A stretch of DNA of 45,251 nt from Rhodospirillales bacterium (GCA_013205335.1 JABMNB010000062.1:1-45251), one strand, 5' to 3'. Shown: positions 26,781-35,149, counted from the stretch's first letter. Translations and numbers: made by a program. The notes: generated by a model from the letters alone, not told the origin.

Positions 26781-27718
26781 CTTCCGGTTCCGACAGTCCG
26801 GCCCCGGCCTTCGGCGAAAACATCCTCGGTGCGGCCGCCGAGAGTGAGCGCGTCCGGCTGCCCGACCTGTCGACGGTCTTCCAGATCCGCGCCGCTCGTC
26901 TGCGGGCGCTGGCGCCGGGCCATGATCTCGAAGGCTTCCTGCGCCTGATCGCGGCGCTGGTGACGGCGCAGCACCAGGCGTTGTCGGGCCTGCCGCCGGG
27001 TTCGATGCCGGGAGCCTCCGAGATCGGCAAGGCGCGGCTCGTGCAGCGCGCGCCGCTCGATCCTGCGATCTGGTCGCGCGACGAGAGCTGGCGGGTGGCG
27101 CTGTCGCGCATTCTGGAGACGATCGACCTCGAGGTTCTGCCGGACTCGGCACGGGTGGCCCGCGAGGCGCTTATGCAAGCGGACAAGGCTTCGCTCGAAT
27201 CGCTCGCGGACCGTTTTCTCGGCGGGGACGTTGCGGTTGGGGAAGCCGCCCAGGCCGTCTTCGTGGCGGCTGCCTTGCAGGTTGCGTGGACGCGCATGGC
27301 GGCGTTGCTGGACGCCGGCGATCTGGCGCGTGAGACCGAAGGCGGCGAGTGTCCGGCCTGCGGTTCGCCGCCTGTATCGGGGCTCGTCTCGCCCGGCGGC
27401 ACGAAGTTCGGCCACAGGCACCTTCATTGTTCGCTGTGCGCCACGTCGTGGCGCTACACGCGGGTGCGCTGCGTGCATTGCGGCAGCACCGACAGAATCT
27501 CGTTCCGCAATCTGGCCGGTACGGCCTATCTCCGTGCGGAGTGCTGCGAGGCCTGCCACGGCTATTCGAAGGTCTTCTATATCGAGAAGGCCCGCACCCT
27601 CGAACCGCTGGCCGACGACCTGGCCTCGCTCGGCCTCGACGTCCTTGTCGGCGAGGAGGGCTTCGCGCGCGTGCCCAATCCGTTCGTGCTGGGCATGATG
27701 GAGCCGCCGGAGAAGTGA
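26750..27718 (+). CDS. fdhE: Formate dehydrogenase accessory protein FdhE
   Basis: The product (322 residues from the ATG used) is FdhE, a rubredoxin-like maturation factor that binds the catalytic subunit of respiratory formate dehydrogenases. The C-terminal half holds the paired cysteine motifs CPACGSPP, CSLCATSW, CVHCGS and CCEACHGYSK. The start is uncertain. After the fdnI stop there is no ATG, GTG or TTG for a long distance in this frame. The choices are the ATG used here, which overlaps the end of fdnI by 31 bases with a weak ribosome site, or a CTG at 26777 preceded by AGGAAG. The first domain (LPDLSTVFQIRAARLRAL) is complete either way. Confidence 0.9.
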   Translation: MVPPGSRQALTSGSDSPAPAFGENILGAAAESERVRLPDLSTVFQIRAARLRALAPGHDLEGFLRLIAALVTAQHQALSGLPPGSMPGASEIGKARLVQRAPLDPAIWSRDESWRVALSRILETIDLEVLPDSARVAREALMQADKASLESLADRFLGGDVAVGEAAQAVFVAAALQVAWTRMAALLDAGDLARETEGGECPACGSPPVSGLVSPGGTKFGHRHLHCSLCATSWRYTRVRCVHCGSTDRISFRNLAGTAYLRAECCEACHGYSKVFYIEKARTLEPLADDLASLGLDVLVGEEGFARVPNPFVLGMMEPPEK

Positions 27719-27798
27719 TTGATCGGCCGTTGGGCCTGAGCCATGTTGACCGTTGGCGGACACGACGTCCGGCCTCTCTCTCTGGTAGGAACAATTCC

Positions 27799-29187
27799 GT
27801 GTCGCGTGCCGACCGCGCCGATGGCGCCACCGAAATCCGCCCGCTGTCGATCGATCGCATGGCCTCCTGGCCGACCGTCGCCCCGCTGATCGAGCGGGCC
27901 GGACGTCCGCTCGTCATCGAAGCGCTCCGGGCATGGGTCGACGAGCGACGGGGTACGCCCGAGGTCGCGAGCGAAGCCGCCTGCGTGCAATGGTGCACGG
28001 CGCGTCTCGGCGTGTTCCTGCAGCCCTCGCAGCGGCGCGTGTTCAACCTCACGGGTACCGTGCTGCACACCAATCTCGGCCGCGCCGTTCTGGCCGAGGA
28101 GGCCATTGCCGCGGCGGTCGAGGCGATGCGCTCGCCGACCACGCTCGAATACGATCTGGGCGGCGGTGCGCGCGGCGAGCGCGACGATCACATCGCACCG
28201 TGGCTCTGCCGCCTGACCGGCGCCGAGGCGGCGACGGCCGTCAACAACAATGCCGCCGCGGTGCTGCTGGTGCTGAGCGAGCTTGCCGCCGGCCGCGAGG
28301 TCATCGTGTCGCGCGGCGAGCTGATCGAGATCGGCGGGGCCTTCCGCATTCCCGACATCATGGCGCGCGCCGGCTGCCGGCTGGTCGAGGTCGGTACGAC
28401 CAACCGCACCCATCTCAAGGACTACGCGGCGGCGATCGGGCCGGACACGGCCGCCATCATGAAGGTCCATCCGTCGAACTATGCGATCCAAGGGTTCACG
28501 AAGTCGGTTGCGGCCGCCGACCTCGTGCCGCTGGCGCGCGAGAAGGGCGTGACGCTGATCGAGGATCTCGGCAGCGGCACGCTGGCCGATCTCGAGACCT
28601 GGGGCCTGCCGCACGAGCCGACGGCGCGCGAAGCCGTCGCGTCCGGCGTCGATGTCGTCACCTTCTCCGGCGACAAACTGCTGGGCGGGCCGCAGGCCGG
28701 GCTCGTCGTCGGCCGCAAGCCGCTGATCCAGCGCATCGCGCGCAACCAGATGAAGCGGGCGCTGCGCCTCGACAAGATCCGCCTGGCCGCTCTCGAGGCG
28801 ACACTGCGGCTCTACGCCGATCCGGAACGTCTGGCCCAACGCCTGCCGACCATACGCGCGCTGGCGCGGCCGGCCGCCGAGATCCGCGCGGTGGCGGAAC
28901 GGCTGCTGCCGGCCGTGCAGTCGGCATTGGGTGGCAGGGCGCAGGTGAGCGTGGCGGAGGTGCGGGGACAGATCGGTTCGGGCGCGCTCCCCGTCGACCT
29001 TTTGCCGTCGTTCGCGATTGCGATCAGCGCTAAGGGCTTGGACAGGATGGCGGACCTCTTTCGCCGCCTGCCCATTCCCGTGATCGGACGGATCAGCGAC
29101 GGCACGCTCTACTTCGACCTGCGCACGCTCGACGACGAGCCGGCCTTCGTCGCGCAACTGGACGGACTCCATGTCGTGGCTGGCTAG
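27799..29187 (+). CDS. selA: L-seryl-tRNA(Sec) selenium transferase
   Basis: SelA converts seryl-tRNA(Sec) to selenocysteyl-tRNA(Sec) with selenophosphate, using PLP. The 462-residue product has the normal family length. Landmarks are FNLTGTVLHTNLGRA, NNNAAAVLL, SRGELIEIGGAFRIPD, EDLGSGTL and the PLP lysine in FSGDKLLGGPQAG (K293). The start is GTG with TAGGA upstream; a long frame to its left is a shadow of fdhE. Its 3' end overlaps the Sel1-repeat gene by 17 bases, so these genes and selB are expressed together. Confidence 0.95.
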   Translation: MSRADRADGATEIRPLSIDRMASWPTVAPLIERAGRPLVIEALRAWVDERRGTPEVASEAACVQWCTARLGVFLQPSQRRVFNLTGTVLHTNLGRAVLAEEAIAAAVEAMRSPTTLEYDLGGGARGERDDHIAPWLCRLTGAEAATAVNNNAAAVLLVLSELAAGREVIVSRGELIEIGGAFRIPDIMARAGCRLVEVGTTNRTHLKDYAAAIGPDTAAIMKVHPSNYAIQGFTKSVAAADLVPLAREKGVTLIEDLGSGTLADLETWGLPHEPTAREAVASGVDVVTFSGDKLLGGPQAGLVVGRKPLIQRIARNQMKRALRLDKIRLAALEATLRLYADPERLAQRLPTIRALARPAAEIRAVAERLLPAVQSALGGRAQVSVAEVRGQIGSGALPVDLLPSFAIAISAKGLDRMADLFRRLPIPVIGRISDGTLYFDLRTLDDEPAFVAQLDGLHVVAG

Positions 29188-29944
29188 GTTGCTCGATCGC
29201 GCGCCGCCGCCGGAGCAGCGGATGGCAGAGGCGCTGGCGGCGTGGACGTCGGGTGACTATGGCGTCGCTCTCGACCTGTGGGCGCCGCTCGCCCATGGAG
29301 GGCATGCAAGGGCGCAAAGCAACATGGGCGCGGCCTTCCTGCAGGGAAGCGGTGTCGAACAGGATCATGCCAAGGCGATCGACTGGCTCCGGCGCGCCGC
29401 CGAGCAGGGCGACGCCGGCGGCCAGCGCAATCTCGCCGTCTGCTACTACGAAGGATGGGGCGTGCCGCAGGACCATGCCGAAGCCGCGCGGCTCTATGAG
29501 AAGGCCGCGCAGCAGGACGATCCCGAGGCGCAGGACATGCTGTCGTGGATGAAGCTGGTGGGCGGCGGTTGCCCGCAGGATTACGCCGGCGCGCGTTTCT
29601 GGGCGGAGAAGGCGGCCGCTCACGGCAGCGCTGCGGCGATGGCCCGGCTGGGTGACATTCATCACAACGCGCTGGGCGTCGAACGCGACGCGACGGCCGC
29701 CGCCGATTGGTGGGCGCGCGCGGCGCGGCTTGGCCATGCCGAGGCGCAGGCGATGCTGGGGGCGGCCTGGCTCGCCGGCAAGGGTATCGAGCGCGACGTG
29801 GTCGAGGCGCTGCACTGGTTGCGGCGGGCCGAGATGGGCGGTGCGGGCGAGCTGGCGGCCGGGTTCCTGAAGGAGGCGAGGGCCCATGCCAAGCCCTCGC
29901 AGCGTGCCGAAGCGGAGCGTCGGGCCGAGGAGCCGCTGCGATGA
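29171..29944 (+). CDS. Sel1-like repeat (TPR-like) protein embedded between selA and selB
   Basis: The 257-residue product is made of about five or six Sel1-like repeats of roughly 36 residues, for example AQSNMGAAFLQGSGVEQDHA, then GQRNLAVCYYEGWGVPQDHA and AQAMLGAAWLAGKGIERDVV. Sel1 repeats form alpha-helical solenoids that bind other proteins. No signal peptide or membrane helix is seen, so it is likely cytoplasmic. The name Sel1 is a eukaryotic repeat name and has no link to selenium. It overlaps selA by 17 bases and ends with ATGA shared with selB, so it is locked into translation of the Sec machinery. A role in organising Sec incorporation or formate dehydrogenase assembly is inferred from position only. 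Confidence 0.85.
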   Translation: MSWLARLLDRAPPPEQRMAEALAAWTSGDYGVALDLWAPLAHGGHARAQSNMGAAFLQGSGVEQDHAKAIDWLRRAAEQGDAGGQRNLAVCYYEGWGVPQDHAEAARLYEKAAQQDDPEAQDMLSWMKLVGGGCPQDYAGARFWAEKAAAHGSAAAMARLGDIHHNALGVERDATAAADWWARAARLGHAEAQAMLGAAWLAGKGIERDVVEALHWLRRAEMGGAGELAAGFLKEARAHAKPSQRAEAERRAEEPLR

Positions 29945-31839
29945 TCGTCGGCACGGCGGGCCATATCGATCACGGCAAGACTGCGCTGGTGAAGGCATTG
30001 ACCGGCGTCGATGCCGACCGCCTCAAGGAAGAGAAGGCGCGCGGTATCACCATCGACCTGGGCTATGCCTACAGCGATCTCGGCGACGGCCGTCAGCTCG
30101 GCTTCGTCGACGTGCCTGGCCACGAGCGCTTCGTGCACAACATGCTGGCCGGTGCGACCGGCATCGATGCGGCGCTGCTCGTCGTGTCGGCCGCCGAGGG
30201 AATCAAGCCTCAGACCGTGGAGCATCTGCAGATCCTCGACCTGCTGGGCCTCGATCGCGGCATCGTGGCCCTCACCAAGGCCGACCTCGCCAACGAAGAC
30301 CAGCAGCTCGAGCGGATGGCCGAGATCGAGACCTTGCTCGCCACGACCTCGCTGCGCGGCGCGGAGATCGTGCCGGTCTCGGCGGTGACCGGGCAGGGGA
30401 TCGACGAGCTGAAGGAGAAGCTGCTGGTCCTCGGCGAGAGCGGCAAGGGCGCCGCGGGCTTCGCCCGTCTCGCGGTCGATCGCTGCTTCGTGCTGTCCGG
30501 TGCGGGCGTCGTCGTCACGGGCACGGTCCACGCCGGCGAGATCAAGGTCGACGACCGGCTGCTGCTGACGCCGTCCGGCATCGAGGCGCGGGTGCGCTCG
30601 CTGCATGCCCAGAACCGGCCTGCAGGGATCGGGCGCGCCGGCGAGCGCTGCGCGCTCAACCTCGCGGGGCCGCGGCTTTCCAAGGACGCGATCCGGCGCG
30701 GCGAATGGGTCGTCAGCCCCGAACTCCATGCGCCGACCGACCGCATCGATGTCCGGCTGAGCCTGCTTTCCTCGGAAACCCAGCCGTTGAAGCACTGGTC
30801 GCCGGTCCATGTTCATCTGGGATCGGCCCATGTGATGGGCCGCGTGGCGCTGCTCGAAGGCGAGCGGCTGGCGCCGGGCGACACGGCGCTCGCCCAGATC
30901 GTCCTCGATGAAAAGGTCGGCGCACTCGCCGGCGACAGGGTCATTCTCCGCGATCCTTCGGCGACGCGCACCATGGCCGGCGCGACGGTGATCGATCCGT
31001 TCGGGCCGCCCCGCAACCGCCGGGCCGAGCGACGGCTGGCGGAGTTGGGCGCACTGGCCGAGAGCGACGGCGAAGTCATGCCGCGCCTGCTGGACCTGGA
31101 GAGCGGCTACGTCGATCTCTCCCGTTTCGGCCTGGCGCGAAACCTGAGGCCTGCCGAGGTCGAGAAACTCCTGCAGATGGCCGGGGGAGAAAAGCTGGAG
31201 GGCTTCGGCTTTCTGGCGACGATCCTCGAGGCGGCACGTAGGGACATCGTCGAAACCCTCAAAACCTTCCACGAGACCAAGGCCGATGCGCCGGGTCTGC
31301 AGGCCGAACGCCTGCGGGTGACACTGAAGCATCGCTGGCCCGCCTCCGTGTTCAAGGTGCTGCTCGATGGGGAGATTCGCGCCAAGACCGTCGTCGTCGA
31401 CGGCGCCTTCCTGCGTCTTCCCGGCCATTCCTTGAAGCTGGGATCGCGCGACGAGGCGCTATGGAAGAAGATATCGGCCGACATGACGCGCGATCGCTTC
31501 AAGCCGCCGCGGGTCCGTGACTTTGCGCAGGCTTACAACGCGCCGGAGACCGATACGCGCAAGCTTCTGCAGCGGCTCTCGAAGCTGGGGCGTGTGGTGG
31601 AAGTAGCGCCCGACCATTATTTCCTGCGCCCCGTGGTGGGCGAAATGGTCGGCATCGTGAACGGATTCGGCCACGAGTTCAGCGCGGCGGAGTTCCGCGA
31701 CAAGCTCGACAACGGCCGCAAGCTCGCGATCCAGATCCTGGAATTCTTCGATCGTCACGGCATCACGATCCGTCGCGGCGACCTGCGCCGGGCGGTGCCG
31801 CAAAAGGCGGGGCAGTTCGGTCCGCCGCCTACGCCTTAG
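29941..31839 (+). CDS. selB: Selenocysteine-specific elongation factor SelB
   Basis: SelB carries Sec-tRNA(Sec) to the ribosome at a UGA followed by SECIS. The 632-residue product has the GTPase motifs GHIDHGKT (7-14), DVPGH (57-61) and TKAD (112-115), then the two beta-barrel domains, then a C-terminal region of about 240 residues matching the winged-helix repeats that bind the SECIS hairpin (with KPPRVRDFAQAYN, EVAPDHYFL and FRDKLDNGRKLAIQILEFFDR near the end). Length is usual for the family. Its start overlaps the Sel1-repeat gene and its 3' end overlaps a convergent VOC-family gene by 11 bases. Confidence 0.96.
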   Translation: MIVGTAGHIDHGKTALVKALTGVDADRLKEEKARGITIDLGYAYSDLGDGRQLGFVDVPGHERFVHNMLAGATGIDAALLVVSAAEGIKPQTVEHLQILDLLGLDRGIVALTKADLANEDQQLERMAEIETLLATTSLRGAEIVPVSAVTGQGIDELKEKLLVLGESGKGAAGFARLAVDRCFVLSGAGVVVTGTVHAGEIKVDDRLLLTPSGIEARVRSLHAQNRPAGIGRAGERCALNLAGPRLSKDAIRRGEWVVSPELHAPTDRIDVRLSLLSSETQPLKHWSPVHVHLGSAHVMGRVALLEGERLAPGDTALAQIVLDEKVGALAGDRVILRDPSATRTMAGATVIDPFGPPRNRRAERRLAELGALAESDGEVMPRLLDLESGYVDLSRFGLARNLRPAEVEKLLQMAGGEKLEGFGFLATILEAARRDIVETLKTFHETKADAPGLQAERLRVTLKHRWPASVFKVLLDGEIRAKTVVVDGAFLRLPGHSLKLGSRDEALWKKISADMTRDRFKPPRVRDFAQAYNAPETDTRKLLQRLSKLGRVVEVAPDHYFLRPVVGEMVGIVNGFGHEFSAAEFRDKLDNGRKLAIQILEFFDRHGITIRRGDLRRAVPQKAGQFGPPPTP

Positions 31840-32179
31840 CGACGGGTCCGCTCAGGCTGACCGGCGCGTCGTCGGGGCCGCTGAACAGGGACAGCAGGAA
31901 TCCATGCTCTTCGTGCGGGTCGCCGCCGACGTTCACGCCTCGTGCGCTGAGTTCGGCGCGTTTGGCGGCCAGATCGGGAACACGCAGGCCCGGCTGCCAT
32001 GTCCCTGCCGGATTTGCCGGCGACGCTGGTTGCAGAGCCAGTCGAGTGGTGCCGGTGTCGAATTCGGCCCAATCGGGGCTCTCGAACTTGAGCTTCAGGC
32101 CGACGGTGTCGCGCCAGAAGGCCACTGAGGCCGCCAGATCCGAGACATTCGCGATGACGTACTTCAGCTGGATTGTCAT
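31829..32179 (-). CDS. VOC-family (glyoxalase/bleomycin resistance fold) protein
   Basis: The 116-residue product is a small vicinal-oxygen-chelate-fold protein: KYVIANVSDLAASVAFWRD, a typical glyoxalase-like opening, then LKLKFESPDWAEFDTG and a C-terminal half with DPHEEHGFLLSLFSGPD. Such proteins bind metals or small ligands; the substrate is unknown. AAGGGATCCAGGA precedes the ATG, so the shorter start is preferred over one 38 codons upstream. It is the only leftward gene within the formate dehydrogenase island and is divergent from the tRNA-Sec gene. Confidence 0.82.
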   Translation of the reverse strand: MTIQLKYVIANVSDLAASVAFWRDTVGLKLKFESPDWAEFDTGTTRLALQPASPANPAGTWQPGLRVPDLAAKRAELSARGVNVGGDPHEEHGFLLSLFSGPDDAPVSLSGPVAKA

Positions 32180-32255
32180 GATCCTGGATCCCTTGAGAAA
32201 TTTCATCCTAGCACGACAGGTGACACGGGATTGGTTCTGGTGAATCATCCGTCCC

Positions 32256-32351
32256 GGAGGGGAAGCGCTCCCGGTGGGGCGGCTGGCCTTCAAAGCCAGA
32301 GAGGGCCGTTCGCCGGTTCTTAGTGGGTTCGACTCCCACTCTCTTCCGCCA
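32256..32351 (+). tRNA. selC: tRNA-Sec (anticodon UCA)
   Basis: The 96-base gene has the features of bacterial selenocysteine tRNA. The acceptor stem has 8 bp (GGAGGGGA with TCTCTTCC, two of them G-U). The D stem has 6 bp (CGCTCC/GGGGCG) with a four-base loop. The anticodon arm is CTGGC-CTTCAAA-GCCAG with anticodon TCA at 32290-32292. The extra arm is long, and the T arm is GTGGG-TTCGACT-CCCAC. G73 and CCA are encoded. It reads UGA, as needed for fdnG, and lies 0.4 kb beyond selB. Confidence 0.95.
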
Positions 32352-32383
32352 TCTTGCTTGTTTCCTGGGAGTCGATCTCATCG

Positions 32384-32713
32384 ATGCGTAACTTGATCTT
32401 CGTCGCCTTGCTGTCGCTGGCGGGGTGTTCGGCAAATTCCCAGTATTCGGAGCCTTGGACGGTGCGATCGGTCAAGCAGACGTACGAAGCCCGGGATGCC
32501 TGCCTGTTAAAGCAGGCCGCGTCGGCTGCCGTCGACGGTTCGGATGCGTCGAGCATCGGGCGCTCCATCAGCTCGAACTGCCAGGCCGAGACGAACGCGC
32601 TGATCGCGAGCAGCAACCCGCGCAACGACCCGGCCATAGCGGCGGCCATCCGGCAGGATTCCGATTTCAGGGCGACGGGCTACGTGCTGAAGGCCCGTGG
32701 TCAATACAACTAG
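32384..32713 (+). CDS. Small putative lipoprotein
   Basis: I do not recognise the family. The 109-residue product begins MRNLIFVALLSLAGCSANS, a short signal peptide ending in a lipobox (LAGC), so it is probably lipidated and placed in the outer or inner membrane. The mature part has two cysteines (in EARDACLLKQ and SSNCQAET) that could pair. The C-terminus is polar and ends ATGYVLKARGQYN. It starts 33 bp after tRNA-Sec, on the same strand, and is followed by another very small gene. Confidence 0.6.
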   Translation: MRNLIFVALLSLAGCSANSQYSEPWTVRSVKQTYEARDACLLKQAASAAVDGSDASSIGRSISSNCQAETNALIASSNPRNDPAIAAAIRQDSDFRATGYVLKARGQYN

Positions 32714-32734
32714 GATCGCGCTGAAGAGGGCGAT

Positions 32735-32896
32735 GTGACGAACGAGGACGCAAAGATCGCGCTGGCCAATCTCATGATCAGGAAGGCCGGCCTCATCCGC
32801 ACGATCCGGCATGAGATGCACAAGCAGGGGGTCGTCTACTACGTCGGCCTCACCGAGATTCTCGAGGCGATCGAGCGAGCGAAGAAGGAAAACTGA
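32735..32896 (+). CDS. 53-residue protein of unknown function
   Basis: This short open frame starts with GTG behind GAAGAGGG at good spacing and ends 26 bases before the next start. The product (VTNEDAKIALANLMIRKAGL ... ending in LEAIERAKKEN) is highly charged and likely alpha-helical. It lies in a tight run of plus-strand genes, which supports it being real. I do not recognise it. Confidence 0.5.
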   Translation: MTNEDAKIALANLMIRKAGLIRTIRHEMHKQGVVYYVGLTEILEAIERAKKEN

Positions 32897-32922
32897 CTCT
32901 CATGGCTGGAAAGGATTTCGAC

Positions 32923-33435
32923 ATGCTTCGATCCATACTGACGACGGCTGCGACCGCTGTACTCTTGGTCACTCTGGGCAACGGCGCCCAGGCGCAGACC
33001 CCGGCCGCTCCGGGCACGCCTCAGGCGGCCGGCAAGTCCGGCGCGAATGTCGGCTCGCTCACCTGCAAGGTGGCGGGCGGCATGGGCTTCATCTTCGGCT
33101 CTTCGAAAGATCTCGACTGCATCTTCGCCCGCACCGACGGTGTCGGCGAGAAGTACACCGGCGCGATCAAGCGCTACGGTGTCGATATCGGCTTCACCAA
33201 GGAATCGCAGATCGTGTGGCTGGTGTTCGCTCCCGGCAGCATCGCGCCGGGCGCCCTGGCGGGTGGCTATGTCGGCGCGACGGCGCAAGCCACGGTGGGC
33301 GGGGGCGTCGGCGCCAACGTCCTGCTGGGCGGCGGCAGCGGCCAGGTCACCCTGCAGCCGGTCAGCGTCGAAGGCAGCATCGGCCTGAACGTCGCCGCCG
33401 GCGTCGCCGAGGTCGAGCTCAAGTACGCGAAGTAG
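32923..33435 (+). CDS. DUF992-family exported protein
   Basis: The 170-residue product has a Sec signal peptide (cleavage likely after GNGAQAQ) and a mature domain typical of DUF992: VGSLTCKVAGGMGFIFGSSK, then YTGAIKRYGVDIGF, GALAGGYVGATAQATVG and GVGANVLLGG. DUF992 proteins are small periplasmic or surface proteins common in Hyphomicrobiales, and their function is unknown. Two cysteines (in LTCKV and LDCIF) could form a disulfide. The ATG used follows AAGGA at good spacing; a start seven codons earlier is possible. Confidence 0.78.
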   Translation: MLRSILTTAATAVLLVTLGNGAQAQTPAAPGTPQAAGKSGANVGSLTCKVAGGMGFIFGSSKDLDCIFARTDGVGEKYTGAIKRYGVDIGFTKESQIVWLVFAPGSIAPGALAGGYVGATAQATVGGGVGANVLLGGGSGQVTLQPVSVEGSIGLNVAAGVAEVELKYAK

Positions 33436-33476
33436 AGAGGCTTGCGGCAACCCCGCCGGTCGGGTCAACTGCTGGA

Positions 33477-33974
33477 ATGCCGGCTGCCGTAGACTCCCTG
33501 ATCGCCCGCCTCCAGGCGGATTGCACCGCGGCCGAAACGGCCGAGCGCAAGGTGCGGGCCTCCGTCGAGGCCCAGATCAGGGAGGCCGAGCGGGCGCGCA
33601 CCTTCGCGTGGCGCCGCCTCAGCGCGCTCTCCGACATGGCGAGGGTCGCCGCCCTCGAGCCCGATCGGGACATCGCGGTTGAGCGCCAGCTCGAGGCGCT
33701 GTTCCGCGACATCGGCTGGATCGAGAATGGCCTGGTCGAACTGGGCGAGGGAGCGAGGCCACTGCTCGACTGGTTGCGCCCCATCGCCGAAGCCCTGCAT
33801 GCCGGCGCGCATCCGCCGGAACCTCAGGACGGCACGTCGCCCGAGCCGCCGGTGATCGCCGATCCGGTCGCCGCGTTCCGCGCTTTCGAGGCCTGGTACG
33901 AGGCCGAGCGCGGCGAGCCCTTCCTGCAGGTCTTCGACCGCTATATGCCGCCCACGCCCGTGGTCGAATTCTAG
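33477..33974 (+). CDS. 165-residue protein of unknown function
   Basis: The product is alpha-helical, with a charged coiled-coil-like N-terminal half (LIARLQADCTAAETAERKV and the following 60 residues), a Pro-rich linker near residue 115 and a C-terminal piece ending FDRYMPPTPVVEF. No signal peptide or membrane segment is present. It ends 8 bases before the frameshifted gene that leads into fdhD and mobB, so the four could form one transcript and it may serve formate dehydrogenase maturation. The ribosome site before the ATG is weak. I do not recognise the family. Confidence 0.55.
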   Translation: MPAAVDSLIARLQADCTAAETAERKVRASVEAQIREAERARTFAWRRLSALSDMARVAALEPDRDIAVERQLEALFRDIGWIENGLVELGEGARPLLDWLRPIAEALHAGAHPPEPQDGTSPEPPVIADPVAAFRAFEAWYEAERGEPFLQVFDRYMPPTPVVEF

Positions 33975-33982
33975 GACCGGCG

Positions 33983-34352
33983 ATGAAGACCGATTTCGAG
34001 CACTGGCTCGCGGCCCAGTTCGCCGACACGGGGGCGTTCACGGTCTTCATCCTGCTGGTGCAGATCGGCGATGCCAGCACGGTGCTTCTGAAGTCGAGCT
34101 ATGCCCATCTGATCGGTGACGAGATGACGTGGCAGGAGATGCGGACCTTGCTCGATGGCGCGCGCGCCCTGGAGCGGTGTCGCTTTCTTCGTCGGCCTCG
34201 GCCACGAGGGCGGCCCCCTGCCCGACAGGGTGGCCGCGCGCAAGCTCAAGGAGGTCGAGGCCGACGTGAAGGCCGATCCCCTGACCCTGAATCGCGGCCT
34301 GTTCTTCGATCGCGAGGGCCGACACCTCAGGATCGACGAGACCACGGCATGA
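33983..34352 (+). pseudogene. Small fdhD-linked gene of unknown function, frameshifted
   Basis: The first part (MKTDFEHWLAAQF through MTWQEMRTLLDGAR) and the second part (PWSGVAFFVGLGHEGG through FFDREGRHLRIDETTA) read as one natural protein of about 123 residues but lie in different frames. The break is in a run of five GC units (34158-34167); one more GC unit would join the halves exactly as ...DGARAPWSGV... The second half ends in ATGA, where its stop overlaps the fdhD start, as expected for the original coupled gene. It may be a real frameshift, an unstable tract or a sequencing error. The first frame runs on without a stop into fdhD, so gene callers may report a false 388-residue fusion with an Arg/Pro-rich middle. 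Family not recognised. Confidence 0.65.
34158..34167. repeat. (GC)5 dinucleotide tract at the frameshift
   Basis: Five GC units followed by CC mark the point at which the two halves of the small fdhD-linked gene change frame. Loss of one unit (2 bases) explains the shift exactly. Such tracts are prone to slippage and to base-calling errors. Confidence 0.6.
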
Positions 34353-35149
34353 GCCGCGACGGCTCGGTTCGCCGGCCGGCCCGCCGCCTTACGGCCGGCG
34401 GCAGCGAGATGCTCGAAGAGACGGTTGCCGAGGAAGTTGCGGTCGCACTGGTCTACAACGGCATCAGTCATGCGGTGATGATGGCGACGCCGTGCGACCT
34501 CGAGGATTTCGGCCGCGGCTTTACCCTGACCGAACGGATCGTCGAGAGGCCGTCGGAAATCTACGACATCGAGGTCGAGCCGGTCGGGCGCGGCATCGAG
34601 GTCAGGCTCGAGATCGCGACGCAACGGATGGCGGGTCTCCAGGAGCGGCGGCGCAGCCTTGTCGGGCGTACCGGCTGCGGCCTGTGCGGCGTCGACAGTC
34701 TGGATGCCGCCCTGCGCACCGTTGCGGCGGTGACGAGCCCGCACCCGGTGGCGCGGCGGTCGATCGAGCGGGCGATGGCGGGATTGCCCGGACAACAGAA
34801 GATCAACCGGTCGAACGGCGCCGCTCATGCCGCGGGCTGGGCGGCGGCCGATGGCACGCTGGTCGCCGTTCGCGAGGATGTCGGTCGCCACAATGCGCTC
34901 GACAAGTTGGCCGGCGCGCTGGCGCGAAGCGGCGGCGGCGAAGCGGGTGGCTTCGTGGTTGTGACCAGTCGCTGCTCCTACGAAATGGTCCAGAAGGCCG
35001 CGGCCATCGGTGCGTCGGCCATCGCAGCCGTTTCTGCCCCGACATCGCTCGCCATCGAGACGGCCGAGCAGGCGGGGGTCGCGCTGGTGGCGTTCGTGCG
35101 CGAGGGTCGCCTGACCGTCTATGCCCACGCCGAACGGATAACGGAGTGA
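34349..35149 (+). CDS. fdhD: Formate dehydrogenase sulfurtransferase FdhD
   Basis: FdhD passes sulfur from the cysteine desulfurase IscS to the Mo-bisMGD cofactor, which makes formate dehydrogenase active. The 266-residue product has the essential CxxC in TGCGLCG (C110, C113) and the family blocks INRSNGAAHAAGW, REDVGRHNALDKL and SRCSYEMVQKAA. The ATG used lies in ATGA with the end of the preceding frameshifted gene. Its own stop overlaps the GTG of mobB. It serves the fdnGHI enzyme encoded 9 kb upstream on the same strand. Confidence 0.94.
   Translation: MSRDGSVRRPARRLTAGGSEMLEETVAEEVAVALVYNGISHAVMMATPCDLEDFGRGFTLTERIVERPSEIYDIEVEPVGRGIEVRLEIATQRMAGLQERRRSLVGRTGCGLCGVDSLDAALRTVAAVTSPHPVARRSIERAMAGLPGQQKINRSNGAAHAAGWAAADGTLVAVREDVGRHNALDKLAGALARSGGGEAGGFVVVTSRCSYEMVQKAAAIGASAIAAVSAPTSLAIETAEQAGVALVAFVREGRLTVYAHAERITE

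Noticed and set aside
33983..35149. A 388-residue FdhD with an N-terminal extension
   Set aside because: The middle 65 residues are Arg/Pro/Gly-rich out-of-frame reading. The other frame over the same bases gives a sensible protein ending in ATGA at the FdhD start.
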